The notes below the pieces were generated by a model that saw only the letters and a list, made by a program, of their open reading frames with translations, made no database searches and was not told the DNA's origin. Positions 1 through 11,114 of a DNA stretch of 64,000 bases are shown here, one piece after another (positions within the stretch are counted from its first letter, which is position 1; each line of letters starts with the position of its first letter). This stretch comes from Epiperipatus broadwayi. Lineage: Eukaryota > Onychophora > Udeonychophora > Euonychophora > Peripatidae. Where the stretch lies: NCBI GenBank assembly GCA_028023455.1, contig JAQFVV010006850.1, positions 62,001 through 126,000 on the forward strand, written 5' to 3'. Both the position numbers and the translations under genes were made by a program.

Positions 1-515
1 ACCTTCTAAACTTAAGTGATTCACTTGTTTTTTTTTTTAATTCTTACCTGCCGAGAGTGCGCAGAGATTTATAATATTTAAAGAAATAGTGCATTATATG
101 AGATTGACTTCCGTTTGAATAATTTACCAGACAAGGCAGATTTGATTCTGAGACAGTTAAATTAGCAACAAGAGCAAACACAATTCCATGATAAATTGAA
201 CTGGAAATCATCACGAGTTATGCAAACAATCCATGGAATCTACAAGAAAATAATTGATTTACAAAATTATGTTTACCCTCATCGCTAATTTAATTTTTTC
301 AAAGCTGCATTTGTTCCTATAAATAATTTAATTTCTTCTTGAACGTTTATATTTATCAAACTTATTGGAAGTATTTGTTTTTCTGTCATTTTATGTTCTA
401 TAAAAATATTAATTTCAAGCTTGTTTCCTATTCGATTTATTATAGAAATGAATTTGTTCTTATCATTAATTTAAAGCAGGGAAACATAACAAGTGCTCGT
501 GAACAAGCACTACAT

Positions 516-660
516 ATCACCTGGAAATCCTGCACCAATTGGTAGAGTTCAACTTGATCAGGGGGTTCCAGGATTGATTCTGGTGCTCACAGTTATAGTG
601 GTTGAACTTATTATGAACTCCCCCAAACAATAAAGCCATTAACATTTTTTTTTCACCCGG
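516..660 (+). repeat. Old tRNA-headed SINE
   Basis: A tRNA-like head is visible: an A-box-like stretch around 533-549 (CCAATTGGTAGAG) and a decayed B box around 571-583 (GGATTGATTC), with the spacing and the GGGGGTTCC arm of a Lys-type tRNA. The remainder is a short unrelated body ending in a T-rich stretch near 645-655. It is diverged and no clean target duplication was seen, so it is an old copy. It could also be a lone tRNA-derived pseudogene. Confidence 0.5.
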
Positions 661-1380
661 AAGGTGTGAAATTAATAAAATTTAATTTTTGCCATACACT
701 TTATTTACTTTCTCCACTTTGTGAAATTCAATATTTTGTAGAATTGCATTTGTGAATTTTTTGCGAATTACTTTCTCTATTGCTGTGTTTGTTTGTTTTA
801 TTATGGAATTGCATTCGCCCTCGTTGATAATTTCTCTTCTTTCTGAATACTTTACATTGAACACTTTTATAGAAAATATTTGATATGATCATTTTCTTTT
901 AGCTGACGATATTTATTTCAATTTTGTTTCTATTCAATGTATCATAAAATGTATTTGCATTTATCCGAATACAATTGAAAAAAATTTCAGGTTTTGTAAA
1001 TAATTTTCATTATGAAAAAAAAAGTTATCAGTTAGAAACTTTCTATCATCTTTGGTATGTAGATGATGACTTCACCAATTGAGAGTAAATACACATAACT
1101 TGCACCATTATTTCATTTTATAATTAATATATGAGGTTAAATCAATACTAAAAAAATCTTCATAGCACAATTTTATACATATGCTGCACATTCTATCATT
1201 ATGCACTTAAAAATTAATATGCTACTATTCATCATCAGAATATAAAACTTTCTTTTTTATATATGATATATTATCAAAGTTCACATAAAGATAAATAACT
1301 ATATATTAAAAAGTGATGTTTTATTTGTGCAGCCAAAATATCAACACAAAAGAATTGTAAATTACATGATATCAAAATAA
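661..1380. other. Featureless AT-rich intergenic stretch
   Basis: No coding frame with family resemblance, no structured RNA and no transposon end was recognised here. The short open frame at 682-864 on the minus strand is low-complexity chance sequence. Confidence 0.5.
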
Positions 1381-1485
1381 TTAAAACAGACAAAATTCTC
1401 CACAAAGTAGTGCCACTCAGTGCAAGCTAGAGTAATTAATGGATGCCAGAAGGCTTGTGCATAAAATCCCTATCTAGTGGCTATT

Positions 1486-1546
1486 CATCCAATATTCCCA
1501 GACTAGTTTCTAGCTTGTGGCTTTCATCATTGAGGAGCTTTCGATC
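1486..1546 (-). ncRNA. Hammerhead motif, family 1, mutated core
   Basis: On the minus strand the helix II stem-loop, GAAAC and AGTC cleavage box of the family are present, but the first core base C3 is changed (core reads AUGAUGA; plus-strand 1524-1530). Since C3 is essential in hammerheads, this copy is predicted inactive. Confidence 0.6.
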
Positions 1547-1924
1547 AGAGAGCACTGCGCCTAAATCTTAGGATCTAATGCAACCCTCTAGCAGCCATCT
1601 TTTATCTCTACTTAACTACAAAACTATGAGACTAAAATTGAAAACAGAATAATATTTTCCAATCCAAGCTCATTAGCTTAGGGCTGAACTCAGTTCAGTA
1701 CCCATATATTTTGGTGTCTTTGGTTCTTTAATAACCATAGCCACTACTATCCTATTAGTCAGGATTGGTATTAGACCACTAAACATCACATGATCACCAT
1801 TTCTTATGCTTGCTCATAACTGTTATTAAAACAGACAAAACTCTCCATACAATCCCAATCAGTGCAAGCTAGAGATCAATGGATGCCAGAAGGCTTGTGC
1901 ATAAAATTTCTATCTAGTGCCTAC

Positions 1925-1986
1925 TCATCCAATATCCCCAAGACTGGTTTCTAGCTTGTGGCTTTCATCAGTGAGAAGCCTTGAAA
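1925..1986 (-). ncRNA. Hammerhead ribozyme motif, family 1
   Basis: Minus strand: core CUGAUGA (plus 1965-1971), a 3-bp helix II with loop CACAA, GAAA, a two-base-pair helix III (AC..GU) and cleavage C at plus 1942. Helix I pairs UUCUCA with GGGGA but carries one extra U just after the cleavage site relative to the other copies, so activity may be reduced. Confidence 0.65.
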
Positions 1987-2377
1987 CTGAGAGCACTGCA
2001 CCTAGATTGTAGGATCTAATGCAACACTCCAGCAGCTACGTTTCATCTCTAATTAACTACAAAACTATGAATGTAAAATTGAAAACACAATAGTATTTTC
2101 AAGCATAACACATGGTGATTGTGTGATGTTTAATGGTTTAATACCAATTCTGCCTAATAGAATAGTAGTGGTTATGGTTATTAAAGAACTAAAAAACACC
2201 AAAATGTATGGGTACTGAACTGAGTTCCAACCTATATGACTATATAAGCTAATGAGGTTGGATTGAAAATATTATTGTGTTTTTTAATTTTAGACTCATA
2301 GTTTTGTAGTTAAGTAGAGATAAAAGGTGGCTGCTGGAGGGGTGCATTAGATCCTAAGATCTAGGTGCAGTGCTCTC

Positions 2378-2440
2378 AGATCAAAGGCTTCTCACTGATG
2401 AACGCCACAAGCTAGAAACTAGTCTGGGGATATGGGATGA
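2378..2440 (+). ncRNA. Hammerhead ribozyme motif, family 1
   Basis: CUGAUGA lies at 2395-2401, helix II at 2402-2414 with loop CACAA, G12-A14 at 2415-2417, helix III A2418-C2419/G2422-U2423 closing a two-base loop, and C17 at 2424. Helix I pairs 2389-2394 (UUCUCA) with 2425-2430 (UGGGGA), two of the six being G-U. The outer part of helix I has decayed (GGGAU instead of UUGGAU). The catalytic core is intact. Confidence 0.7.
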
Positions 2441-2603
2441 GTAAGCACTAGATAGGGATTTTATTCACAATCCTTCTGGCATCCATTAATTATTCTGGCT
2501 TGCAATGAGTGGTACTACTGTATAGAGAGTTTTGCTGTTTTAATAACAGTTATGAGCAAGCATAAGAAATGGTGATCATGTGATGTTTAGTGGTTTAATA
2601 TCC

Positions 2604-5234
2604 AAATAATATATATTTTTTCAGTCTGTTGCTTGTGAAAAGATTCATTTTAACATTAAAATTTATGAATAGGTGTAATTACATGTGATTAGGTAATTTT
2701 ATTACCATCTAGTGTATCTCTATTTCTGAAGTATTTGAGATAATGTCAGAATAGGAGGAAAAAAATTATTGGTGTTAAAAATAAGTAGAAAAAGATGTGC
2801 TGTTCTAAAAAAATCATCTGATGTTTTGCTAAATACATATAAGTTAATAAACTGAGATTCATATATTATCATGCTTAAAATATATAAAATAAATTACTGT
2901 TCCAATGCAGATATTTTTAATTTTAATATTATTTTACACTTATAAGACATTATCAAAAAAAATGTGAAATTTAACGAATCAATCACTATTATCAATAATT
3001 ATTGGTAATAGTGATTTAATATGCAACTTTATCTTATAGTTTCATCATTCAGTTATTAGAGTGACGTCTTGTCAGTGTTGTGTCTCGTCAGCGACTCCTT
3101 TCTTACTTGGATAAGAATTGCATACAATTTTGACTGATCACAATTTAAAATTAAGATATTTTTCGCCCATTCCATGATATTTATTCCAAAACTTTTTTTG
3201 AAGTATTTTGTAGAAATATATCATGTCTTAAAATAGTTCTCAGAAATTTTGCTTTCCTCATTTTATAAAAGTTTAATGGGTTTTCTTTTTATAATTTCTC
3301 TCAATATCTAATTATTAATCTTCTTTTTCATCACATTTCATCGTAGTCAACTTTACCTAAAGACACATTTCCATATTTTCTAAGTTTATTTTCCAAGGCT
3401 CACATCCAATATGTCAGTATTCAAGGTATTAATGTAGATAAAAAGTCAAGAAAAGTACCAGTATTTTAGATGGTAATTTTATGGACACTACATTCATTCA
3501 GGAGTCCGATTATTATTCAGAATTTTTTTATTTTAGAGATTTTAAGATGGAAGTATGTTCTTATTGTTTTTTTAACGTGGGTATTTACTCTGTTCATGAG
3601 GACTACCTACAAATTTATCATAAATCCATTATATTCACACATTTTCTATGCCCGAAATTTATTTAGTAAATTGTAATTTGATTACAATTATTGTTAATTT
3701 TTATTTTGATTCCATCGGCACTTACTTAAGTTTAGACAAAACACATTCAATGATTATGTTTATTATAAAGTTTGTTGGAGACTACAAGCATTGTAATACA
3801 AAATAATAATATTGTAATACAACAAAAATATGTAAAGAAGACCAAAGGTTCCAATGATTTTAATACCCGCAAAATATCTTCTGTATTGGCTTATGAAGGC
3901 AACATCTTATTTTGTTAATTTAAATTAACCTGATACTTTTATTCTGAAAGTGATATCAACTAAATATTTATTTACTGATTTGATTTCTATAGGCTGGATA
4001 TCTGTGACTTAGGGGAAATATATCAAGCTTTAACCAGACTAGTCTTTAATCTCAGGTCAAAGATATTCTAGATAATTCAAGGACTTTATAAACATTGTGA
4101 ATAAAATACATGAAAGTACTCCCAGTAGTATTGATAAAGAGTGCCTTCTAAATTGCATGTTTACTTCAGAGTGATTTGTCAATTGGAACAGCCATTTCTT
4201 AACATATACATGAATGTGTGCATAATTTTATTTCCACTTGGTTTATTTGTGTTAGCTTTGAATAGGTATGTTAGTATGCTTGGCGAAATGGTGTTTTCTT
4301 TTTACATAGAAAACTAATGGAAAAAGAATAACACATTGGAGTCAAACAGAAAATTGATGAAAGAAATCTAACACACTTTGTCAGGAATACTAACTTATTA
4401 TGCAAAGTTATATAATTAAAAATACATTAAGTTTCCCTTTGCTGAGAATAAATATTTTCTTTAGCAACAAACTATAAATGATAGAATGAACCATCTATTC
4501 CAGAAGTGGGAAATTATTCAGCTTTAAGCCCGCATGTTGCCTTTTTAAGTTTTAATGGCATGCACTGCCACTAATATAATAATGCAATCTGTTGAGGAGT
4601 CAAAAACACAGTCTCAAAGTAGATTTTTAGTTACTGGTCTATTCAAATTGTGGGGCATTTTTACTATTGCCTATGTTGAATGTGGTCTTCCATGGTAAAA
4701 AAGGTTCCTCATTCCTAATTTATTACTTATACTTTTACTATTAATAAACTTTGTTTTACTAAGATTGGGTGGTTATCTTAAGTCATGTGACATTTGAGCA
4801 CGTAAACAGTAGGCTGAGCACAACAGTTTCATTCAACTGATAAAACATTGTTTTTTCCTCTCTGCTGAGAATGAATTGAAAAACTTTTAGCTTTTGAGTC
4901 CATCATTTTATCACTGTGATAAGCTGCACAGGGCAATAATGAACAAACCAAATTCAATTTCTGGATCCTTTGGTAGAGGTTATGCTTTTTTGAACCTACT
5001 CAATGACTTTTATTAATTAATAATTTTTGTTAGCATTTATTACAGAGTAATGCAGTTTTATTACATATTAAAAGTCAGTTTTGTACGACAAAACAGTAAG
5101 TTGTTAGTTTTTTTATATTGGGTCAATGGCAGTAATCCACTTTAAATAATATATCTATCCTGCATTGTTTAATGCCACAGTAGAGAGACAAACTCTAGAA
5201 CTCAAAATGCATGAATTTCAGCAAAGTTTTGCCA
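2604..5234. other. AT-rich intergenic stretch
   Basis: I see no gene, RNA or recognisable transposon in this stretch. Two overlapping short frames at 3470-3676 are unrelated to any family I know and look fortuitous. There are scattered A/T homopolymers only. Confidence 0.5.
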
Positions 5235-5242
5235 TGCAATAA

Positions 5243-5703
5243 GCCGGGGGGGGGGAGCAAATAGCGGCCCGAGGGCGACATGCAGCCTTCCAAGGCAATC
5301 AGAAACATTCACCTTGAACTGAGATTTCCTTCCCGTGCACAACCGAAGATTCGTCTCATATTTTCCACTAGGATGGCCTCGTCGATACACATGCACAGTA
5401 TAGATACGATGTGCAGTGCTTTTCTAGTTTGATCTGGTTAATTTCAATTTTGTCTTTGCATTAGCAAATATATACATTTCCAACTTTAAGCGAAACCACG
5501 AACCCTCCGAAAAAATGTAAAATCAGTGATGAATGTCATGTGTTTAATGAAGAATGGACAACAAATATTTCTTTGGTAATGCAGGGAATAAAGCAATGTG
5601 TTTATTGTGTCATGAAAAAAGGTGTGGCCCTTCCACAAAGTGGCCCCCAATGCAGCCCTTTGCCAACCTCTGCGGCCCCTGAGCCAAAACATTTGCCCAC
5701 CCC
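5243..5703 (+). mobile_element. hAT element with BED-finger fragment and 8-bp TSD
   Basis: The element is bounded by a perfect 8-bp direct repeat TGCAATAA (5235-5242 and 5704-5711), the hAT hallmark. Its right end, read inward, is GGGGTGGGCAAATG, and the left end GGGGGGGAGCAAATAG is its diverged partner. Base composition (GC-rich, G/C runs) contrasts with the surroundings. Inside, 5522-5625 in the plus frame reads KISDECHVFNEEWTTNIS, which I recognise as the N-terminal BED-type segment of ZBED5/GTF2IRD2-like hAT transposases, lacking the rest of the enzyme. It is thus an internally deleted, non-autonomous copy of 461 bp. Confidence 0.8.
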
Positions 5704-5711
5704 TGCAATAA

Positions 5712-6232
5712 ACTATACAATTTTATTTTATTTTTCTATCTATTGGTATAAAGCTAGGTACCATTATTTCCAATTAGATAGCATTACAGTTTTTTAAATT
5801 TGGGAATAAATTTATGTTAATTTTGAGGGCAGGGAATTAGAAAATTGAAGCTATTTTACCTATAATGTAGTGAATCATTATTGATATTCTTTCTCTACCA
5901 TAGAACCACAACCGTAAATATTAATATATAAATAAACACTATATGTCAGAAAAATCATCTCTGACTTTTACTGAATCTATTCACTTTCAAGGTAATCATT
6001 TAAAAATTTAAAACACCTTAAGGTTTCAAACTCTTGCTTGTTTGGTTCAATGCTTATGTAGATCTAACTCCCTATAGATTATAGTGTCTTTATAAGTAAC
6101 TCATTCTTTGTTTTTTTTATTTATTTATGTACTGTTATTTCAGATACTCTTTTTTATGTATTATTTAGTATATTTATTTTTATATATTAAATAATTTTTG
6201 TAATGATGCAAAATTCTTATTTTTTTCTCTAG
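5712..6232. other. 5' flank / upstream intron of secreted gene
   Basis: No coding frame. The stretch ends in a T-rich polypyrimidine tract and acceptor TCTAG at 6228-6232, so at least its right part is probably intron downstream of an unseen 5' untranslated exon. Confidence 0.4.
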
Positions 6233-6253
6233 ATTCAACGTGTTTATATAGTC

Positions 6254-6314
6254 ATGTATACTCAAGCCATTATCATTTTTAGCAGTCTTTTCATTCTAGC
6301 TGCTGCAATGCCAG
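6254..6314 (+). CDS. Secreted Ser/Thr-rich protein, exon encoding signal peptide
   Basis: An acceptor (TTCTCTAG) ends at 6232, the exon begins ATTCAACG, and ATG at 6254 opens 20 codons plus one base before the donor G|GTAAGA at 6315. The peptide MYTQAIIIFSSLFILAAAMP is a classic signal peptide: short polar start, a hydrophobic core of about 14 residues, small residues before a likely cleavage near AAA. The exon ends in phase 1, which fits the exon at 16162, giving a D codon across the junction. A homologous exon with the same first bases (ATTCAA), the same MxTQ...SSLFI pattern and the same phase lies at 62371-62455, which strongly supports it as a real exon. Function unknown. Confidence 0.75.
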
Positions 6315-7134
6315 GTAAGATATAAGCATGAAGTCTAGTTAGATAAATAGTCACCAGGTTTGCTGCAATCAGAAATGTTACATTGTTATTATCAAAAGTA
6401 GATTAACATTGCTTTTAACTTTATTAACACTATTTGTAAATTTTAGTATTTGGAGCTCCATTATTAACTTTAATAAGCTTTTAATCTTGGAACTGTCTTG
6501 TTGGTTATCTATGAATCAAATCTTTACTAGATAAAATTGTTATATTTTGCTTTTTCTTTCACAAAATCTGCCTATAATCAACCAAACTAGCTATCCAATT
6601 ATTGGTTAGTAAAAGGGTATCTAATTATTCTTAACTAAAAGATAAAAATTTAACTATTATCTCTCAAAAAGTTATCAAGTCTAATTAATAATACTTTTAC
6701 TTTTATTTTCATTGATTATTTTTAAAGATTCTATTACCTATATGAACTAATAAACAACTTAGGCACTTCTAAGTCATCTCTAAATACAGAATAATGCTAA
6801 GTATCAAAGTCAAATTCTGGGTGGTAAAAACTTTTTCAGTTTTATTTTCTTATTTTAAATCTATTTACTGACTATATTTGGATCAGGTATCTGAAGGAAA
6901 AGACTTAAGTTTGGTTTCAAAACCTAAAAATACCAAGTTTTAAGCATATTCTAAACCAGATCATATGCATGGAAAGCATGTACATTAACTATGACATCAA
7001 ATTGTCTTTTAATATTATATATATATATAGTTGAGGGATTTGAACTTAGGATTTTTCAGTCTATATTATTCTCCATTCCATCTCAGAAAACCAATACACG
7101 TGACCACATACATGTAAAAAAAGATTCCTAATAT

Positions 7135-7175
7135 ATGTATTTCTTGCAGAACTAGCACTCATCAGTTGGGTCAAA
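7135..7175 (-). ncRNA. Possible decayed hammerhead motif, family 4
   Basis: Minus strand: CUGAUGA (plus 7159-7165), then GUGC, a 7-base loop, GCAA and GAAA (plus 7140-7143), followed by an AUA..UAU mini-helix. Helix I is weak (CCCAA against UUAGG, one mismatch). The inverted partner at 7774-7799 conserves the two core boxes. Plausible but unproven. Confidence 0.35.
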
Positions 7176-7767
7176 TCATAAACTCTCACACGTATATACA
7201 ATCAGTGCTTGGTTTATATTAAGATAGCAATTCCTTAAATTTTACTGGACATGCTTCAATCTTCTTGCACTTCCAACTATTCAACCACCCATTTTATTAA
7301 AAAAACGTGATGTAATGCTCAAAGTCCTTATTTTATTTGATATTGTAGAAATACTGATGTAGTTATCATGATCAATCTAACCCCTCATATTACCAGACAA
7401 TTATTATGTATCCATATATATTAATAGGAGAGAGATGGGCTGAAACTCTTCTCTGTCTTATTAATATATATGGATACATAATGGTCTGATAATATGAGGG
7501 TTTAGATTGAAAACCACCTCTCTCCTATATATATGTAATGGTCTAGTAATATGATGGGTTAGATTGAAGGGATATCTACATAGGTATGACTACATTATCA
7601 AATCTGATAAGGGCTTAGAGCACTCCATGGTCAGTTTTTCAATGAAATGAATGGTTGAATAACTGGAAGGATAAAAAGATTGAAGCCTGTTCAGTAAAGT
7701 TAAAAGAATTGCTATCTTTATATAAACAAAGCACTGATTGTATATATCTATGGAAGATTATGATCTG

Positions 7768-7810
7768 GCCCAACTGATGAGTGTTGGTTTTGTATGAAAT
7801 ACATATACTG
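7768..7810 (+). ncRNA. Possible decayed hammerhead motif, family 4
   Basis: CUGAUGA at 7774-7780 and GAAA at 7796-7799 are separated by a 15-base segment able to form a weak GUG..UAU stem. No convincing helix I closes around the expected cleavage site, so this copy is probably inactive if it is a hammerhead at all. Confidence 0.3.
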
Positions 7811-7915
7811 AATATTGTTTATCTTTTGAACATGTATGTGGTCAGGTGTATCAGTTGCTTGAGATGGAATGGATGCTGAATATAGACAGAAAAAGCCTAA
7901 ATTCAAATCTCTCTA

Positions 7916-8050
7916 CTTATATATATATAAGAAACATTCAATATAAGCAAATTTTATATATATATATAAACATTACAAGCATAAAGCTAAACTAGTCAAT
8001 ATATAATTATATATATATATATTAAGTGCAACAATGCTCAAGACTAAATG
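7916..8050. repeat. (TA)n-rich segment and left copy of a duplicated block
   Basis: Several TATATA runs occur here, followed by the block AACATTACAAGCATAAAGC that recurs at 9988. About 130-145 bp (7955-8095 and 9975-10105) are nearly identical in direct orientation, so the family 4 array and the family 3 array share one boundary segment. Confidence 0.65.
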
Positions 8051-8109
8051 CGTTTGTAAGTAATCATTAAAGCCAGTCAATTTTCAGGACTCGAGGAAGT
8101 CGCATCTAG

Positions 8110-9970
8110 CTATAGTCGGACTTTGAGTCTTCTTATAGAATGCCATGGACGATGTGATTTAAAATACAATCCAATTCACTCCTCTATTAATAATTGCAAT
8201 CGACTCTCTTCAGGCATTTCCACAAATATCCCATAGTAATAATAAATTTAATATAAGCTATATATAACTTCTTTATAAATATTAAATCACTAAGTTGATT
8301 TAACATATATATGCATGAGTATGTATATTTATAAATATTGGTTTTATAAAACGACTAAATAAAATAAACAAATGAGACCTGTTTAATTTTAAAATCAAGT
8401 TTAACACATTTTAATCCGTAATAAAAACAAAAATATTATCACATAAAGATATTAAAATTTAGAATTATAATCTGTGCTTATATACACTAATAAATTATTT
8501 AATATTCAAAAAAAAAATGTAATCATTTACATATATATATAATTTAAAATCATGTGTATAATAAATAATACACATGATTCATTATAAATCTACCTATTGT
8601 GTCATTACAATGATTCAGTGTGTGTTGTATGTTTACATACGATAACATCCATTCACACTAGATTAATAATAGAATGTATTCTGATATTAGTTATGTATGT
8701 TTAAAAATATATTATGTTAATTGTCATGTAAGATTCAATTTGGAATATAATAAAATGTACTTCCAAATTGAAATAATTTAAAAAAATTTACCTTAGTCAG
8801 CTGTCATTTCCATCAGAGTATATATCAAAACATCAATATCTAAATTTTATTAAATAAAATAAAAAAAAATAAAGTGTTCATCTTATCAGTTCCCCACTTT
8901 AATATACGAAGTAATTTTTCTAAGTAAATATAATTATCCACAAAGGAAATAAAGTTTAAGAGTTCTTAAATTATACAATGAAGTAATCCAAGACGAGAAA
9001 GAATGCGGTTTTATATCCCTTCTTAGACGAAATAAAATGATGATGAATGTTGAAACATAAAGTTCATTGATCATCCTTCGAAGAGGCAATCCAAATATTC
9101 ATTCTTTAAATATTTATGTAGTAAAATATTTAACATCTTTTTCAATATAATACTCCAATATTAAAGCAGCTTTTTAAATGAGAATTACGACAATTATATT
9201 TTAGGCATTGATTAAGTAGGAATAAATTTACATGTTCGGGTTTAAAACATCAGTAGAAATCTCTGGCATAAATTATCTAGCCAAAGAACATCTTTATAAA
9301 TTTTTGTCTTCTTAAATTTATATTTTGAAAGCTCATTTCGAAGACGTTGATAACTTTTATAACCTTGTTAAATTCACTGATTATTATTTTTTTATAGTTC
9401 TTTATAATATTCAAAGGCAGTATATTAATTACTTGAAGCAGGTTTTAAAATATTGAATCTTCTTTTTTTTAATTTTTCTTAAATGTGTTCTAAATTCGAA
9501 CACATTTAAATTTACAAACGTAGTTCTTGCCTTAATAACTAAATAGAAGATTATTGTTATAACAATATTAGTTCGTTTTTATACTAAATTAATTTCAGCA
9601 AGCATATCACATAATCAAGCTCACGCTCTATTGTTTAAAATATACAATTTGTAATGAACCCCAAACGTTTATTTCCCTTGTTTCAAACTGATAAAAATGC
9701 AATGTTGACTTAAGGCTTTGTCAAATGTCAAGTTTTGGTTAATAAAAAATACTATTAGTTGGAAACATTTATTTATGTGTGTGTATAAACAAATTAGAAT
9801 TATTCATTTTTAGAATTATTCTTTTAATACTAACTAGTCTATATATATATAGCTGATATATGAAAAGCTTAAGATAGGTGTAAGTTATTTATATCTGTTG
9901 ATTCGATATAGGCACAGTTAAATTCACAAAGAAACACAAATTGTTTTAGGTGAGGCTCATATGGTACTCT
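8110..9970. other. AT-rich intron sequence
   Basis: This lies within the large intron of the secreted gene. No coding frame, structured RNA or transposon end was recognised. Some short palindromes occur, such as the ACACATTTAA... pair near 9480-9515. Confidence 0.5.
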
Positions 9971-9974
9971 CACA

Positions 9975-11085
9975 GTATATATATATAAACATTACAAGCA
10001 TAAAGCTAAACTAGTCAATATATAATTATATATATATTAAGTGCAATAATGCTCAAGACTAAATGCGTTTATAAGTAATCATTAAAGCCAGTCAATTCTC
10101 AGACAATCACAATATCAGTAACTATCAACAATCTCAAACTGTTGTCAAGGCAACCTCCTTTTAACAATAAAGGTGGAATTCCACTTTTATTTATGCTCTA
10201 ATATACTTATATAGATACTAAAAACTGCAACTTGACCACAGAGATTAAAAATATTGTTACAACAAAGTTTAAATAAACTTCCTTAATTAAACAGGTAGTA
10301 ATAACATTACAAACTGCAATTAAATTTTCAAATTGCACCCAAAGTATTACTTAAATAATGTGTAATAATACTCAAGACCAAATGGGTTAATAAGTAATCA
10401 TTAAAACCAGTCAATGCTTAGACAATCCCAATATCAATAACAATCAACAATCTTAAACTTATTATTTAAGTAATACTTTGGATACAATTTGAAAATTATA
10501 ATTGCAGTTTGCAATGTTATAATTTTTTACTAGTCTGCATTCAGAATAGGTTATATTTACATGTTTTAGGTTTATTTGAACTTCTTTGTATCAATAATTT
10601 CAATCTCTGTGATCAAGTTGCAATCTTTACTGTCTACAAAAGTATATTAGATCATAAATAAAGATGGAATTCCACCTTTATTGTTAAAGAGAGATTACCT
10701 TGACAACAATTTGAGATTGTGTTGACTGGTTTTAATGATTACATTATAAATCCATTTAGCCTTGAGCATTATTACACTTATTTTTTAAGTAATTATAATT
10801 TCAGTTTGTAATGTTATAATTGACTATTTATTAGACTGCATTCAAAACAGATTATATGTACATATTTAAGGAGGTTTATTTAAACTTCTTTGTATCAATA
10901 ATTTCAATCTATGTGGTCAAGGTGCAATCTTTAGTGTCTACATAAATATATTGGACCATAATTAAAGGTAGGATTCCACCTTTATTGTTAAAAGGAGGTT
11001 GCCTTGGCAGCAGTTTTAGATTGTTGATTGTTATTGATATTGGGATTGTCTAAGTGTTGACTGGTTTTAATGATTATATATATTC
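9975..11085. repeat. Head-to-head tandem array of ~320-bp units (family 3)
   Basis: A block (GTAATCATTAAAGCCAGTCAAT) at about 10075 recurs at about 10395, a direct step of about 320 bp on the minus strand. From about 10450 the unit appears in opposite orientation twice (about 10450-10780 and 10780-11085), sharing CAATCTCTGTG, GGAATTCCACCTTTATTGTT and TGACTGGTTTTAATGATTA. The geometry is the same as the hammerhead arrays, but I found no CUGANGA..GAAA core in the unit. There is no coding sequence. Confidence 0.75.
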
Positions 11086-11114
11086 TAACTTAGAATATAT
11101 ATATAATCCTGATA

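Larger units (their letters stand above)
1381..2603. repeat. Head-to-head array of 445-bp hammerhead (family 1) units
   Basis: The block starting at 1381 recurs at 1826, giving a 445-bp direct unit on the minus strand: one full unit (1381-1825) and a partial second (1826 to about 2100). From about 2105 the same unit follows in opposite orientation to about 2603. For example, the stretch at 1802-1838 (GATCACC... GTTATTAAAAC) reappears reverse-complemented at about 2535-2575. Each copy carries a hammerhead-type motif, annotated separately. The unit has no coding frame. The direct-plus-inverted layout resembles Penelope-like and retrozyme insertions rather than a DNA transposon. The left flank is AT-rich and no target duplication was identified. 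Confidence 0.8.
7045..7915. repeat. Inverted repeat array (family 4) with hammerhead-like motifs
   Basis: The sequence from about 7045 to 7420 recurs reverse-complemented from about 7490 to 7915: ATTCCATCTCA at 7074 versus TGAGATGGAAT at 7861, CAATCAGTGCTT versus AAGCACTGATTG, and the TATTACCAGACA block versus its complement near 7470. The centre (7390-7500) also contains a shorter palindrome around the repeated TGTATCCATATATATTAAT. Arms are diverged by small indels. There is no coding frame. It lies inside the large intron of the secreted gene. Confidence 0.7.

Noticed and set aside
1-130. Strong splice-donor-like GGCAG|GTAAGAA on the minus strand at about 45-55 with a TATAAAT upstream
   Set aside because: Only a single motif near the window edge; no coding sequence or acceptor could be tied to it.
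5202-5396. Minus-strand 64-codon frame and 5486-5692 frame in the GC-rich patch
   Set aside because: Shadows inside the hAT element; the plus frame carries the BED-like segment.
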